This document shows positions 55,232-63,915 of a DNA stretch of 64,000 nt, one piece after another. The stretch spans positions 111,972-175,971 of the forward strand of contig JBNJFY010000008.1 in assembly GCA_051747265.1 (NCBI GenBank). The letters are read 5' to 3'. The translations under genes and the position numbers were made by a program. Below the pieces are notes generated by a model, which worked only from the letters and a program-made list of their open reading frames with translations, made no database searches and was not told where the DNA came from. Within the stretch, counting starts at the first letter, position 1. Each line of letters opens with the position of its first letter. Source of the stretch: JBNJFY01 sp051747265 (lineage in GTDB: Bacteria > Bacteroidota > Rhodothermia > Balneolales > Balneolaceae).

Positions 55232-55540
55232 ATGGATATCATGAAGTCGCTCCATGAGCTCGCGGAGGATATATCCAAACGCGCAAAGCAAAAACGAATT
55301 CGGTTGAATATAACACAGCGGGAGTTGGCCGAACGATCCGGAGTTAGCTTTGGCAGTGTAAAACGGTTTGAGCAAAAAGGAGAAATATCCCTAAAACACT
55401 TATTGCAGATAGCGATTGTATTGCGATCCACTGAAGATTTTGAATCCCTTTTTAAACAATCGGGATATCAATCAGTGGATGATGTAATCCGCGAAAAGCA
55501 GTCCCAGGTAAGAAAACGAGCAGGTAGAAATGATACCTGA
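55232..55540 (+). CDS. hipB: HipB-like antitoxin, XRE-family DNA-binding protein
   Basis: The 102-residue protein has a clear helix-turn-helix: RLNITQRELAERSGVSFGSV followed by KRFEQKGEISLKHLLQIAIVL. In HipBA systems the antitoxin dimer binds operators upstream and neutralises the HipA kinase. Two identical palindromes immediately upstream support this. It overlaps the hipA start by 11 nt. ATG 55241 is an alternative start. Confidence 0.87.
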   Translation: MDIMKSLHELAEDISKRAKQKRIRLNITQRELAERSGVSFGSVKRFEQKGEISLKHLLQIAIVLRSTEDFESLFKQSGYQSVDDVIREKQSQVRKRAGRNDT

Positions 55541-56642
55541 AATCAGTTATTTAACGGTCAAAATCAATAATCGTCCAGTAGGGCGATTGGCTATGGACAA
55601 GCAGCGGTTATGTGTGTTTGAATATGATGAGCAATGGCTTCAGAAGGGGTTTTCTATCTCTCCATTTCATCTGCCACTAGAACCGGGGGCGTTTACAGCC
55701 CAGCGAGATCCTTTTGATGGATTGTTCGGTGTTTTTAACGACAGCTTGCCGGATGGATGGGGGAATCTGCTAATCGATCGATGGCTTAAAGAGAATGGGG
55801 TGGATCCAGGAAGGCTGAGTTGGGTAGAACGGCTTTCCATCGTAGGTGATAGTGGTATGGGAGCACTCTGTTACGAACCGGCCACTAGAAGAAAACCCAA
55901 AACAGCCAGTCAATCACTCGATTTTTATGCGAAAGAAGTACACAAAATATTGCACGAAGAGGAGGTGGCGTCACTGAGTGACTGGGTGGAACGGGCCGGT
56001 TCACCGGGTGGGGCGAGGCCAAAGATATTATTGGAATTAGAGGGTATCCAGTGGCTTATCAAGTTTCCGGCCAACAATGATCCACCTGACATTGGAGAGA
56101 TAGAATACCGATACGCGGAGGCGGCGCAATGGGCGGGTATTGACATGCCTGAGACGCGATTATTTGAAGGAATCTACTTTGGTTCTGCCCGGTTTGATCG
56201 TGAGGGTGGAAATAGAATACATATGATTACCGCATCGGGTCTGCTTCATGCTTCCCACCGTTACCCATCACTAGACTATAAGGAATTATTGAAGGCTACA
56301 TTTTATCTGACTCGTTCAATTACCGAAGTAAAGAAACAATACCGGAGAATGGTATTTAATGTGTTGACCTTCAATCGTGATGATCATGCTAAAAATTTTT
56401 CCTTTTTGTACCGTGATGGAGAATGGGAATGCTCTCCGGCGTACGATCTGGTGTACAGCAATGGATTCAATGGCCAGCATTCTACAACTATAAATGGGAA
56501 GGGAAATCCCAGCAAGGATGATATGTTGACGGTCGGAATACAGGCAGGCTTGAAGCCAAATGATGCAGAACAGATCTACGAAGAGGTAACAACAGCTACA
56601 CAAGAATTGGTCGCCTTTGTTACAAAACGCTTCTCCTTATGA
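55530..56642 (+). CDS. hipA: HipA-like serine/threonine kinase toxin
   Basis: The 370-residue protein has the N-terminal HipA region (VKINNRPVGRLAMDKQ, GVFNDSLPDGWGNLLIDR), an ATP-loop-like AGSPGGARPKILLE, and the catalytic segment FNVLTFNRDDHAKNFSFLY (about residues 275-293) followed by SPAYDLVYSNG with the metal-binding Asp. HipA phosphorylates a tRNA synthetase or translation factor and causes growth arrest. It is shorter than E. coli HipA (about 440) but has both lobes. Macro-repeats flank the module on both sides. Confidence 0.87.
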   Translation: MIPEISYLTVKINNRPVGRLAMDKQRLCVFEYDEQWLQKGFSISPFHLPLEPGAFTAQRDPFDGLFGVFNDSLPDGWGNLLIDRWLKENGVDPGRLSWVERLSIVGDSGMGALCYEPATRRKPKTASQSLDFYAKEVHKILHEEEVASLSDWVERAGSPGGARPKILLELEGIQWLIKFPANNDPPDIGEIEYRYAEAAQWAGIDMPETRLFEGIYFGSARFDREGGNRIHMITASGLLHASHRYPSLDYKELLKATFYLTRSITEVKKQYRRMVFNVLTFNRDDHAKNFSFLYRDGEWECSPAYDLVYSNGFNGQHSTTINGKGNPSKDDMLTVGIQAGLKPNDAEQIYEEVTTATQELVAFVTKRFSL

Positions 56643-56998
56643 GCTATGGTACTTGATGGTAGATTGACAACTGGTGGTGGGGTTTGGTATTCCAGATAGT
56701 TGAAAAATAGAATCTCAAAGATATTTAGACTACCCAGCCCCGAAGGGGCGATATAGAACGAGCCGTGGGTTTCAACCCGCGGCTTTGTGGCATTGATGAG
56801 TCAACAAAAACGTACGTCGGGCAGTCCATCAACCAAAGGACACGTACGTCGGGCAGCTTGCCCGACCCGGACCCGGAAAGATGTAAAATTAGCAACCCAA
56901 CCTCCCTCCGAGCACACATACAGTCACCAGCCTGTCCCCAGCCACGAAGGAGAAAGGGTCCGAGCTAGTGTATATTATCAAAATCGGCAGGTAATATT
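56643..56998 (+). repeat. Partial macro-repeat downstream of hipA
   Basis: From about 56733 the sequence follows the macro-repeat: GCCCCGAAGGGGC, the CGTGGGTTTCAACCCGCGG hairpin, a half REP site and a full REP hairpin GTAC + GTCGGGCA/TGCCCGAC (56844-56866). It is a diverged partial unit leading into the 418-bp array. The first 90 nt after the hipA stop show nothing recognisable. Confidence 0.7.
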
Positions 56999-58340
56999 GC
57001 GATGGGGCCCAACCCCCGAGTCAGCGACTCGAGGGACAGGTTAACTGAGAGATCGGCTACCTGGCAAACAAGCTTTCGGGACGTCCAGTGATGGCTTGTT
57101 TTGGGGCATAGGATTATTCGAAAAGCAAAAAAGTGTATCCAGCACCCAGCCCCGAAGGGGCGATATAGAACGAGCCGTGGGTTTCAACCCGCGGCGTTTG
57201 TGGCATTGATGAACCAACAAAAACGTACGTCGGGCAGTACATCAACCAAAAATCATGTAGGTCGGGCAGCTTGCCCGACCCGGAAAGATGTAAAACCAGC
57301 AGCCATCCTCCCTCTAAGTCTCCCACCGAGCACACATACAGTCACCGGCCAGTCCCCAGCCACGAAGGAGAAAGGTTCCGAGCTAGTGTATATTATCAAA
57401 ATCGGCAGGTAAAATTGCGATGGGGCCCAACCCTCGAGTCAGCGACTCGAGGGACAGGTGAATTGAGAGATCGGCTACCTGGCAAACAAACTTTCGGGAC
57501 GTCCAGTGATGGCTTGTTTTGGGGCATAGGATTATTCGAAAAGCAAAAAAGTGTATCCAGCACCCAGCCCCGAAGGGGCGATATAGAACGAGCCGTGGGT
57601 TTCAACCCGCGGCGTTTGTGGCATTGATGAACCAACAAAAACGTACGTCGGGCAGTACATCAACCAAAAATCATGTAGGTCGGGCAGCTTGCCCGACCCG
57701 GAAAGATGTAAAACCAGCAGCCATCCTCCCTCTAAGTCTCCCACCGAGCACACATACAGTCACCGGCCAGTCCCCAGCCACGAAGGAGAAAGGTTCCGAG
57801 CTAGTGTATATTATCAAAATCGGCAGGTAAAATTGCGATGGGGCCCAACCCTCGAGTCAGCGACTCGAGGGACAGGTGAATTGAGAGATCGGCTACCTGG
57901 CAAACAAACTTTCGGGACGTCCAGTGATGGCTTGTTTTGGGGCATAGGATTATTCGAAAAGCAAAAAAGTGTATCCAGCACCCAGCCCCGAAGGGGCGAT
58001 ATAGAACGAGCCGTGGGTTTCACCCCGCGGTTTTGTGGCATTGATGAACCAACAAAAACGTAGGTCGGTCAGTTCATCAAACAAAGGTCACGTAGGTCGG
58101 GCAGCTTGCCCGACCCGGAAAGATGTAATTATAGCAAGTTCAAGAAATGGAAAAACTAGCAGCCCACCCTCCCTCTGAATCTTCCACCGAGCACACATAC
58201 AGGCACCAGCCTGTCCCCAGCCACGAGGGAGAAAGGATCCGAGCTAGTGTATATTTTCAAAATCGGCAGGTAAAATTGCGATGGGGCCAAACCCTCGAGT
58301 CAGCGACTCGAGGTACAGGTTAACTAGCAATTCTAAGCAG
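56999..58340 (+). repeat. 418-bp macro-repeat array
   Basis: Units begin with GCGATGGGG at 56999, 57417, 57835 and 58278; the first two spacings are exactly 418 bp, the third 443. Each unit contains the 10-bp palindrome CCCTCGAGTC/GACTCGAGGG (57013, 57431, 57849, 58292), an AAACAA...TTGTTT stem, GCCCCGAAGGGGC, CGTGGGTTTCAACCCGCG, a half REP and a full REP hairpin (57257, 57675, 58092). It shares most parts with the 503-bp unit upstream of hipBA, differing in an internal segment. Near-identity implies recent amplification. Confidence 0.85.
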
Positions 58341-58409
58341 AGAGGTAATACTGAAAATTGATACGGGGGGTTTTGAAGCATTCCTCTGAATTCCTTAACC
58401 TATGAGCTT

Positions 58410-59276
58410 ATGAAAGGAATTATTTTAGCAGGTGGCAGTGGAACACGATTATATCCGGTAACGCAAGCAGTATCCAAGCAGCTATTACCGGTGTATGACA
58501 AACCGATGATCTATTATCCCTTGTCGGTGCTCATGTTAGCCGATATCCAGGATATTTTGATCATCACCACCCCGGAAGATCAAGATCAATTTCAGCGATT
58601 GCTAGGAGACGGCTCCCAATGGGGCATCAATCTCCAGTATGAGGTTCAACCCGAACCCAAAGGCTTGGCCCAGGCGTTTACTATTGGTACTGATTTTATT
58701 GGCGATGATTCCGTAGCGCTGATTTTAGGTGATAATATTTTCTATGGTAACGGTTTATATCCGCGATTGAAACGGGCACGGGAACAAGATCACGGTGCCA
58801 CGATATTTGGATACCAGGTTTCCGATCCGCAACGATTTGGCGTGGTCGAGTTTGATGAAAACCATAAGGCCCTGTCCATTGAAGAAAAACCGGAACATCC
58901 CAAGAGCAAATACGCGGTGACCGGTCTATATTTTTATGATAATGACGTGGTAGAGATTGCCCAAACCATAGAACCTTCCGATCGAGGTGAGTTGGAAATT
59001 ACCGACGTAAACAAACGTTATCTGGAACGCGGTGACCTACAGGTGGAATTGCTGGGTCGTGGTTTCGCTTGGCTGGATACGGGCACGCACGACGCCATGA
59101 TGGAAGCGTCCCAATTTGTAGAAGTGATCGAGCGTCGCCAAGGATTGAAGATTGCCTGTTTGGAAGAGATTGCCTGGCGCAAAGGCTGGATTGATGATCA
59201 GCAGGTGAGGGAGTTGGCAGAACCCTTGCAAAAAGCAGGCTACGGAGTATATTTAATTGGAATTTTGAACTCTTAA
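58410..59276 (+). CDS. rmlA: Glucose-1-phosphate thymidylyltransferase (second copy)
   Basis: The 288-residue protein has GGSGTRLYPVTQAVSKQL, YDKPMIYYPLSVLMLADI, LGDNIFYGNGL and GRGFAWLDTGTHDAMMEAS. It is clearly homologous to the gene at 31121 but diverged and in a more GC-rich style. It stands alone, right after the 418-bp array, with no other dTDP-sugar gene nearby. A duplicate activity for another deoxysugar pathway is likely. Confidence 0.92.
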   Translation: MKGIILAGGSGTRLYPVTQAVSKQLLPVYDKPMIYYPLSVLMLADIQDILIITTPEDQDQFQRLLGDGSQWGINLQYEVQPEPKGLAQAFTIGTDFIGDDSVALILGDNIFYGNGLYPRLKRAREQDHGATIFGYQVSDPQRFGVVEFDENHKALSIEEKPEHPKSKYAVTGLYFYDNDVVEIAQTIEPSDRGELEITDVNKRYLERGDLQVELLGRGFAWLDTGTHDAMMEASQFVEVIERRQGLKIACLEEIAWRKGWIDDQQVRELAEPLQKAGYGVYLIGILNS

Positions 59277-59602
59277 ATTTAGGATAGACGACGGACCACT
59301 GACTACAGACGACTGACATATTACGTCGGTAAATAAGTTGTATCGCTAGAGTTTGGTTAAAAAAAGATGCAGAGCAATTATACAGTAAAATGGGAACTGA
59401 CGTTAAATAGGCCTTTTCGCTCACAGTTATTAAATGTTCACTCACATATACAACATTAGCTAGTACGTACTTTTAAATTGGTAAGAGATAATAAAATCTT
59501 TCAACAAATCCTTTTTACTCATTTCATAGCATCAGTCGTCCGTGGTCAGATGACCGTCGTCGATAAGAAACGTTCCAAATTCATCATTAAAAATTCACAA
59601 AA
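59277..59602 (+). repeat. Gap with two heptamer-repeat blocks
   Basis: Heptamer runs occur at 59286-59318 (GACGACG, GACCACT, GACTACA, GACGACT) and 59533-59562 (CAGTCGTC, CGTGGTC, AGATGAC, CGTCGTC). These two are in opposite orientation and bracket about 215 nt of AT-rich sequence with no supported gene. Confidence 0.65.
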
Positions 59603-60646
59603 TTGATCTGGCAAGCTTCGGAATATTTACTCTTACTACTGATCATCCCCTTGATCTGGGGCGGGCTCCACTGGTGGAATGTTCGCCGGGAGAAGCAGCG
59701 GCGCAAGTGGTTTGATGATGATTTAATTGCCCAGCTCAAGCGCTTCGAGTGGGTGACCGGGGAGCGCATGCGCAAAGGTTTGTTGTTACTGGCTTTGGCG
59801 TTTGTGATTACCGGTCTGGCCGGGCCCAAGGTGGGGACCGAAGTGCGCGAGGTTAAACAGCGCGGGGTGAATATGCTGGTGGCGTTGGATCTGTCCTCCT
59901 CAATGAACGTGGAAGATATTCAGCCCAGCCGCCTAGAGAAGGCAAAGTATGAGATTTCCCGGCTTATTGACCGTCTGGAGGGCGATCGCATCGGCTTGAT
60001 CACCTTTACCGGGGAGGCTTTTTTGCAGGCGCCCATGACAATGGACTACTCCGCGCTGCGCATGTTCTTGAATATCGCCAATACCGACCAGATGCCATCC
60101 TCGACTACGAATTTGGCGGCGCCTATGCGCACAGCAGTGCAGGCGTTTGAATCCATCGATCAGGGCAACCAGCAGAAGGGCACCAGTCAGGCGGCGCATG
60201 TACTACTGATTATCTCGGATGGGGAGGATCAGGAGCAGCAGTATGAAGCGGCACTGGAGGAACTCACCGATCGCAATATTCGCGTGTTCACACTGGGCAT
60301 TGGTACGGTATCCGGAGCGCGTATTCCAGTTTATGATGATTCGGGATCGCTGCTCGGTTACAAACGGGACAATCGTGGGCAGGTGGTGACCTCTCAACTC
60401 AAGCCGGAAACGCTGCAGGCCATCGCGCGTGAAGGGGATGGTTCCTATTACAGCATTCAGCAAGGCTCGCAAAGTATCGATCCTTTCTTAGGCCGGTTGG
60501 ATGAGCTGGAAAAAGGAGAGTTCGCCAGTCAGGAGTACGCGGATTTCAAGAATCAGTACCAGTGGCTGGTGGGCATCGGTGGCGTGCTATTCATCGCCGG
60601 GTTACTATTTTCAGGCTATAGGGCCGACGAAAAACGGGAGATGTAA
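59603..60646 (+). CDS. BatA/BatB-like VWA domain membrane protein
   Basis: The 347-residue protein has two N-terminal membrane helices (ASEYLLLLLIIPLIWGG and LLLLALAFVITGLAG), a von Willebrand factor A domain with the metal-site motif DLSSSMNVEDI and IISDGEDQEQQ, and a C-terminal helix (WLVGIGGVLFIAGLLF). That is the layout of Bacteroidota aerotolerance proteins BatA/BatB. The TTG start gives the expected MIW...EYL opening. Normally these genes sit in a batABCDE/MoxR operon; here it is alone. Its cellular role is uncertain. Confidence 0.85.
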   Translation: MIWQASEYLLLLLIIPLIWGGLHWWNVRREKQRRKWFDDDLIAQLKRFEWVTGERMRKGLLLLALAFVITGLAGPKVGTEVREVKQRGVNMLVALDLSSSMNVEDIQPSRLEKAKYEISRLIDRLEGDRIGLITFTGEAFLQAPMTMDYSALRMFLNIANTDQMPSSTTNLAAPMRTAVQAFESIDQGNQQKGTSQAAHVLLIISDGEDQEQQYEAALEELTDRNIRVFTLGIGTVSGARIPVYDDSGSLLGYKRDNRGQVVTSQLKPETLQAIAREGDGSYYSIQQGSQSIDPFLGRLDELEKGEFASQEYADFKNQYQWLVGIGGVLFIAGLLFSGYRADEKREM

Positions 60647-60651
60647 AACGA

Positions 60652-60783
60652 GGGGGCAGACGGCAGACGTGACACGGGGTTTAGCATTGGTTATAAATTG
60701 TTGAGCCTTAGTTCGGATACTTTCAACGATTTTATGATTTAAAATCCACCCCAATTATACGTCTGCCCCCTGCCCCCTGCCGT
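60652..60783 (+). repeat. Inverted pair of heptamer blocks around an AT-rich spacer
   Basis: GGGGGCAGACGGCAGACGT (60652-60670) and ACGTCTGCC followed by CCCTGCCCCCTGCCGT (60759-60783) face each other. They pair perfectly over nine bases (ACGTCTGCC) and differ beyond in the order of 7-nt units. It could act as a large stem-loop after the VWA gene. Confidence 0.55.
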
Positions 60784-60854
60784 TTCAAATCTCAATTCTA
60801 GTCTAGGGCTAAGATCTTAATTGAATTCTAATTATTATCTAACAATCACATAAT

Positions 60855-61598
60855 ATGACCAAACTCTTCATCGCGGATTTGGATGGCTGTATTGCGCATC
60901 CGTTTGAGGCGCCGGATTGGAAAGCGATTTCGGAGCTTCGAGAGCTGATTCTGGAAGGCAAGAAAGAAGACAATGACATTCCCTGGTTCACCATCTGTAC
61001 GGGGCGGCCGATGCCTTATGCGGAGGCGGTAGCCCAGTGGTTGTCGGTGGATCTGCCCATTATTTTTGAGAGCGGGGGCGGATTGTATGATGTCCGGCAT
61101 AATCATATCGAGTGGACGCCCTCGTTAAATGAAGATCGATTGGCCCAAATCGGGGAGCTGAAAACCTGGTTGCAGGAAACCATCATTCCCCGCTTCGAGG
61201 GCTTGATTCCCGAATTCACCAAACGCACCGACGTAGGATTGGTACACCCCCGCAAGGAAGTGATCGATGCCATCTTCCCGGAAATTGAGGATCACGTGGA
61301 GTCGGAGTACCAAGGATTTGTGTTGCATCATACCGATGTGTCCATCAATATTCTGCTCTCCGATTTTAACAAGGGAACCGGGGTAGCGCGATTGGGTGAG
61401 TTAATGGAAATTCCCTTATCACAGATGGCCTATATCGGTGACGGCACCAATGATATTCCCGCTATGCAACGCGTATCTCAGGCCTTTGCCCCGGCCAATG
61501 CCCGTCAGGAAGTCAAAGAAGTGGAGGGTATACAGGTGATGGCTGATGAGGCAACGCGAGCCGTATTGGCTGCTTTTCGACGGACAATCGATGATTGA
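60855..61598 (+). CDS. HAD superfamily phosphatase (type IIB, Cof/SPP-like)
   Basis: The 247-residue protein has FIADLDGCIAHP (catalytic Asp-x-Asp), TICTGRPMPYAEAV (motif II Thr), HHTDVSINILLSDFNKGTG (Lys motif) and YIGDGTNDIPAM (motif IV). The cap position between motifs II and III puts it with the IIB sugar-phosphate phosphatases. The substrate is not evident; a sugar or glyceryl phosphate is plausible. It stands alone between repeats. Confidence 0.87.
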   Translation: MTKLFIADLDGCIAHPFEAPDWKAISELRELILEGKKEDNDIPWFTICTGRPMPYAEAVAQWLSVDLPIIFESGGGLYDVRHNHIEWTPSLNEDRLAQIGELKTWLQETIIPRFEGLIPEFTKRTDVGLVHPRKEVIDAIFPEIEDHVESEYQGFVLHHTDVSINILLSDFNKGTGVARLGELMEIPLSQMAYIGDGTNDIPAMQRVSQAFAPANARQEVKEVEGIQVMADEATRAVLAAFRRTIDD

Positions 61599-61680
61599 TC
61601 ATCGACCTCAAACAAGCGCGAGCGTCCGCTCATGCAAAACAAACTTCAATTCGAGCTCGATATCCAATATCCAGCACACA
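61599..61680 (+). repeat. Repeat leader before cloverleaf copy H
   Basis: GCGCGAGCG-TC-CGCTCATGC (about 61618-61636) is a relative of the hairpin at 25822. It is followed by the TCGAGCTCGATATCCAATATCC leader common to the cloverleaf unit. Confidence 0.6.
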
Positions 61681-61842
61681 TACGTGCTCCCTTCAGGGAG
61701 CTGGGCGTTACGAGCGACAGCGAGTAATGCTCTGAGGGTGTGGTAGCTAGTGTGGCAAACACCCTCAGTCCGGCTGATGGTGTATCACAAGCCCTACAGC
61801 TCATAAACGATCAGCCGGCCAGCTCCCTGAAGGGAGCACGTA
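61681..61842 (+). repeat. Cloverleaf element, copy H
   Basis: The most compact copy: the 5' outer and inner arms are contiguous and the 3' arms likewise, so all stems stack without inserts. The hairpin loop is GACA, keeping the first G and last A. The outer stem TACGTGCTCCCT/AGGGAGCACGTA is perfect. Confidence 0.82.
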
Positions 61843-61975
61843 TGTAAAGCCAATAATCAACCATCCACAGCCAGGCATTAAAAAACCCATCTGATAACAA
61901 CCCCGCCCCGCTAGGGCTGGGTTCGGTGCCAGGATCAGAGCAAATAAGCTTATATGAAAAAACATCGCTAGACCC

Positions 61976-62040
61976 ACGTAGCTCGGGCATATTCATCAAC
62001 TGAAGGTAACGTAGGTTTGACCTGCCCGAGAGTATGCTCA
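61976..62040 (+). repeat. REP-like element with insert in the loop
   Basis: GTAG + CTCGGGCA is separated from its partner TGCCCGAG by a roughly 40-nt insert containing ATCAACTGAAGGTAACGTAGG, itself like the spacer between half and full REP sites of the 72-bp array. It looks like recombination between two REP units. Confidence 0.6.
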
Positions 62041-62197
62041 ATTGCATTTATTGTGCACCATGAACACGAAGTTTCATTCGAATTCGGATTTCCCCCTTTG
62101 GAGGGGGACACAGGGGGAGGACAAAAAACAGGAAGTAATATTAATTGAGGACTCAAACTCGTTAAAGTGTCCGTCCATGCGAATAGCGTTCAGTCTG

Positions 62198-62339
62198 ACC
62201 GCGAAGCGGTCAACCATGAATAGCCCCCGATAGGGGGCGCAATAAACAACCCTGAAAGGGTTGAACCGGTTAAGGAAATCCAATTCCCCAAAAACCGCAT
62301 ATATTTCCCCAAACTCGCGCGAACGTTCACTCGTGTGAG
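62198..62339 (+). repeat. Three-hairpin module, second copy
   Basis: ACCGCGAAGCGGT, GCCCCC-GATA-GGGGGC, AACCC-TGAAA-GGGTT and CTCGCGCGA/TCGTGTGAG follow in the same order as at 25718-25844. Several differences keep pairing: the second stem gains one G-C pair and the last uses G-T wobbles. Confidence 0.7.
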
Positions 62340-62448
62340 AACAGTGCAATCTCCAAATCATGCCCCACACTAAATCCCCTCACCATGTCCCTATCGCTCC
62401 ATATGGAGGGACTTCAATTCGAGTTCGACATCCAACCATCAGTACACA

Positions 62449-62678
62449 TACATGCTCCCTGCTAGTGGTGAATATAGAGTTAGCATTGTGTGTGAAGGCC
62501 CCGAGGGAGAGCGGTAGCGAGGAATGCTCTGGGGTGTCTAGCCAAGTGATGAAACACCCTCAGACCGGCTGATGGTATATCACCAGCCCCATAATATACA
62601 AATAATCAGCCGCCCAGCTCCCTCATGGCCTTCTCATTTGGAGTTGGCACTAAATGTTGAGCAGGCAGTGAGCACGTA
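62449..62678 (+). repeat. Cloverleaf element, copy I (degenerate)
   Basis: The outer arms TACATGCTCCCT and AGTGAGCACGTA, hairpin GAGAGCGGTAGCGAGGAATG, third arm GGGTGT/ACACCC and fourth arm CCGGCTGAT/ATCAGCCG are still recognisable, but the inner 5' arm is eroded. Confidence 0.65.
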
Positions 62679-62750
62679 CGTAAAAATTAATCAACCATCC
62701 ACAGCCAGCCATTGAAATACCCGCCCGATAACAATTCCGCCCCGTAACAA

Positions 62751-62922
62751 CGATGGTCCAAAGTCAATGGTCGATGGTCAATCACCCGCCCACTAGCAAG
62801 CCCCCATAATCAAATTTGTGAAGATCGGTCGTCCGTGGTCAGTCGTCCGTCGTCAACACCAGGCAAGCCCCTCCAAATCCAACCCGTAACCACGATGATC
62901 CATAGTCGATCGTCGATCGTCC
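62751..62922 (+). repeat. Blocks of degenerate heptamer repeats
   Basis: Runs at 62751-62783 (GATGGTC, CAAAGTC, AATGGTC, GATGGTC), 62825-62855 (CGTGGTC, AGTCGTC, CGTCGTC) and 62893-62922 (CATAGTC, GATCGTC, GATCGTC). They are separated by the same CAAGCCCC and CCCGTAA spacer words as in the 29103-29548 block. Confidence 0.72.
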
Positions 62923-62995
62923 CCTCTTAGATACAGCAGTAGTCCATACCAACGGGTCAGTAGCAATAAACCAAGCAGAATAGTGGCAATTTAAA

Positions 62996-63409
62996 CTAAA
63001 GCTTCAGTTCATTAACAAGCATATTCTTATACCGGTTTCTAAAGACCTGAAAATCAGAATCGATACTTAAAATACGATTGGTTCGTAATTGTTCAGAAGC
63101 AACAATTAATGAAGCATCGGCCAAATCCATGGGAACATCTTCATACTTTTCCATTAGAGAACCTATGCGGACAACATCATCACGATCCAGCGAAATTAAC
63201 TCCAATCCACCGATCTGAATCCATTCCAAAAAATCCAACTGAGCCTGAATCGAAAAATCCAGCATGTGCGAAACTTCCGTGATAACCGGCCAGGTAGTGC
63301 TAAGTAGTTCATCAAAGCGTTCAAGTTGCTTTACCACTCGATCATGATGCTGATCGTGGCGGTCAAAAAGTGCTATTAAAGGGCCCGCATCAACCAGTAG
63401 TTTTTTCAC
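62996..63409 (-). CDS. PIN-domain ribonuclease toxin (VapC-like)
   Basis: The 137-residue protein has LLVDAGPLIALFDRHDQHH (first Asp), a conserved Glu in VITEVSHML, and MDLADASLIVASEQL with two more Asp, then ILSIDSDFQVF. These are the acidic residues of the PIN nuclease site. It overlaps the upstream small gene by 20 nt, the usual toxin-antitoxin arrangement with antitoxin first. The RNA target cannot be predicted. Confidence 0.86.
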   Translation of the reverse strand: MKKLLVDAGPLIALFDRHDQHHDRVVKQLERFDELLSTTWPVITEVSHMLDFSIQAQLDFLEWIQIGGLELISLDRDDVVRIGSLMEKYEDVPMDLADASLIVASEQLRTNRILSIDSDFQVFRNRYKNMLVNELKL

Positions 63410-63638
63410 GGATCTTTGATTTTAGTTTAGCTTTGTAACGCTCACTGTTATCCGTCTGATCAGATCCGATCCGACCAAAATATTTTTTACCCAGCTGATA
63501 GGAACTGCGTTTGGTAGAATGACGCACAATATATTCGGAAAGTGCTTCTCGAATAACGGCACTCTCTGTCATATTATGCTCCTTTGCGTACGAAGCCAAC
63601 TTTGATTCAAGATCCTCTTGTAAGCGAACCGTTTTCAT
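63390..63638 (-). CDS. Ribbon-helix-helix antitoxin partner of the PIN toxin
   Basis: The 82-residue protein starts TVRLQEDLESKLASYAKEHN and continues MTESAVIREALSEYIV, a MetJ/Arc/CopG-type ribbon-helix-helix DNA-binding domain. A charged C-terminal tail follows that would bind and block the toxin. Its end overlaps the toxin start by 20 nt. A palindrome lies about 60 nt upstream. Confidence 0.82.
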   Translation of the reverse strand: MKTVRLQEDLESKLASYAKEHNMTESAVIREALSEYIVRHSTKRSSYQLGKKYFGRIGSDQTDNSERYKAKLKSKIREKTTG

Positions 63639-63668
63639 ATTGTAAATAGTACGGTTTCATTGTTAGTT

Positions 63669-63721
63669 GTAATACAAAACGTAATACATCTGATTTTGTT
63701 ATGCAATTTGCATAATCAGAT
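63669..63721 (-). promoter_or_regulatory. Possible operator of the PIN/RHH pair
   Basis: A perfect palindrome TTATGCAA-T-TTGCATAA at 63699-63715 is flanked by ATCTGA (63688) and TCAGAT (63716). Next to it GTAATAC occurs twice 12 bp apart (63669 and 63681). The location upstream of the minus-strand antitoxin suits autoregulation. Confidence 0.5.
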
Positions 63722-63749
63722 CACCAGCTTTTAGGGATGGTAGGAGATA

Positions 63750-63915
63750 GAGGAAAAACAGTTGCAGCGGGGCTTTACGAGTAATACTCTGAGGTGTGTA
63801 CTAGCTTGGTGCGGAAACACCCACAGACCGACTGATGGTGCAGCACAAGACCTACAGCTCATCATTGATCAGCCGGCCCAGCCTGCCCCGAGGATGCGGG
63901 AAGGGAGGTACTGTG
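63750..63915 (+). repeat. Cloverleaf element, copy J (degenerate)
   Basis: The second hairpin is reduced to TTACGAGTAA, consistent with deletion between the two GAG words. The third arm reads GAGGTGTG/AACACCCA and the fourth CGACTGAT/ATCAGCCG. The 3' extension CAGCCTGCCCCGAGGATGCGG appears here in the orientation that copy A carries on its 5' side. Confidence 0.6.

Noticed and set aside
55187..55431. Minus-strand frames over hipB
   Set aside because: Antisense shadows of a well-supported HTH gene with no similarity of their own.
59341..59410. Short reading RVWLKKDAEQLYSKMGTD as a GNAT gene tail
   Set aside because: Only about 20 residues, no start and no upstream homology in any frame; too short to support a gene remnant.
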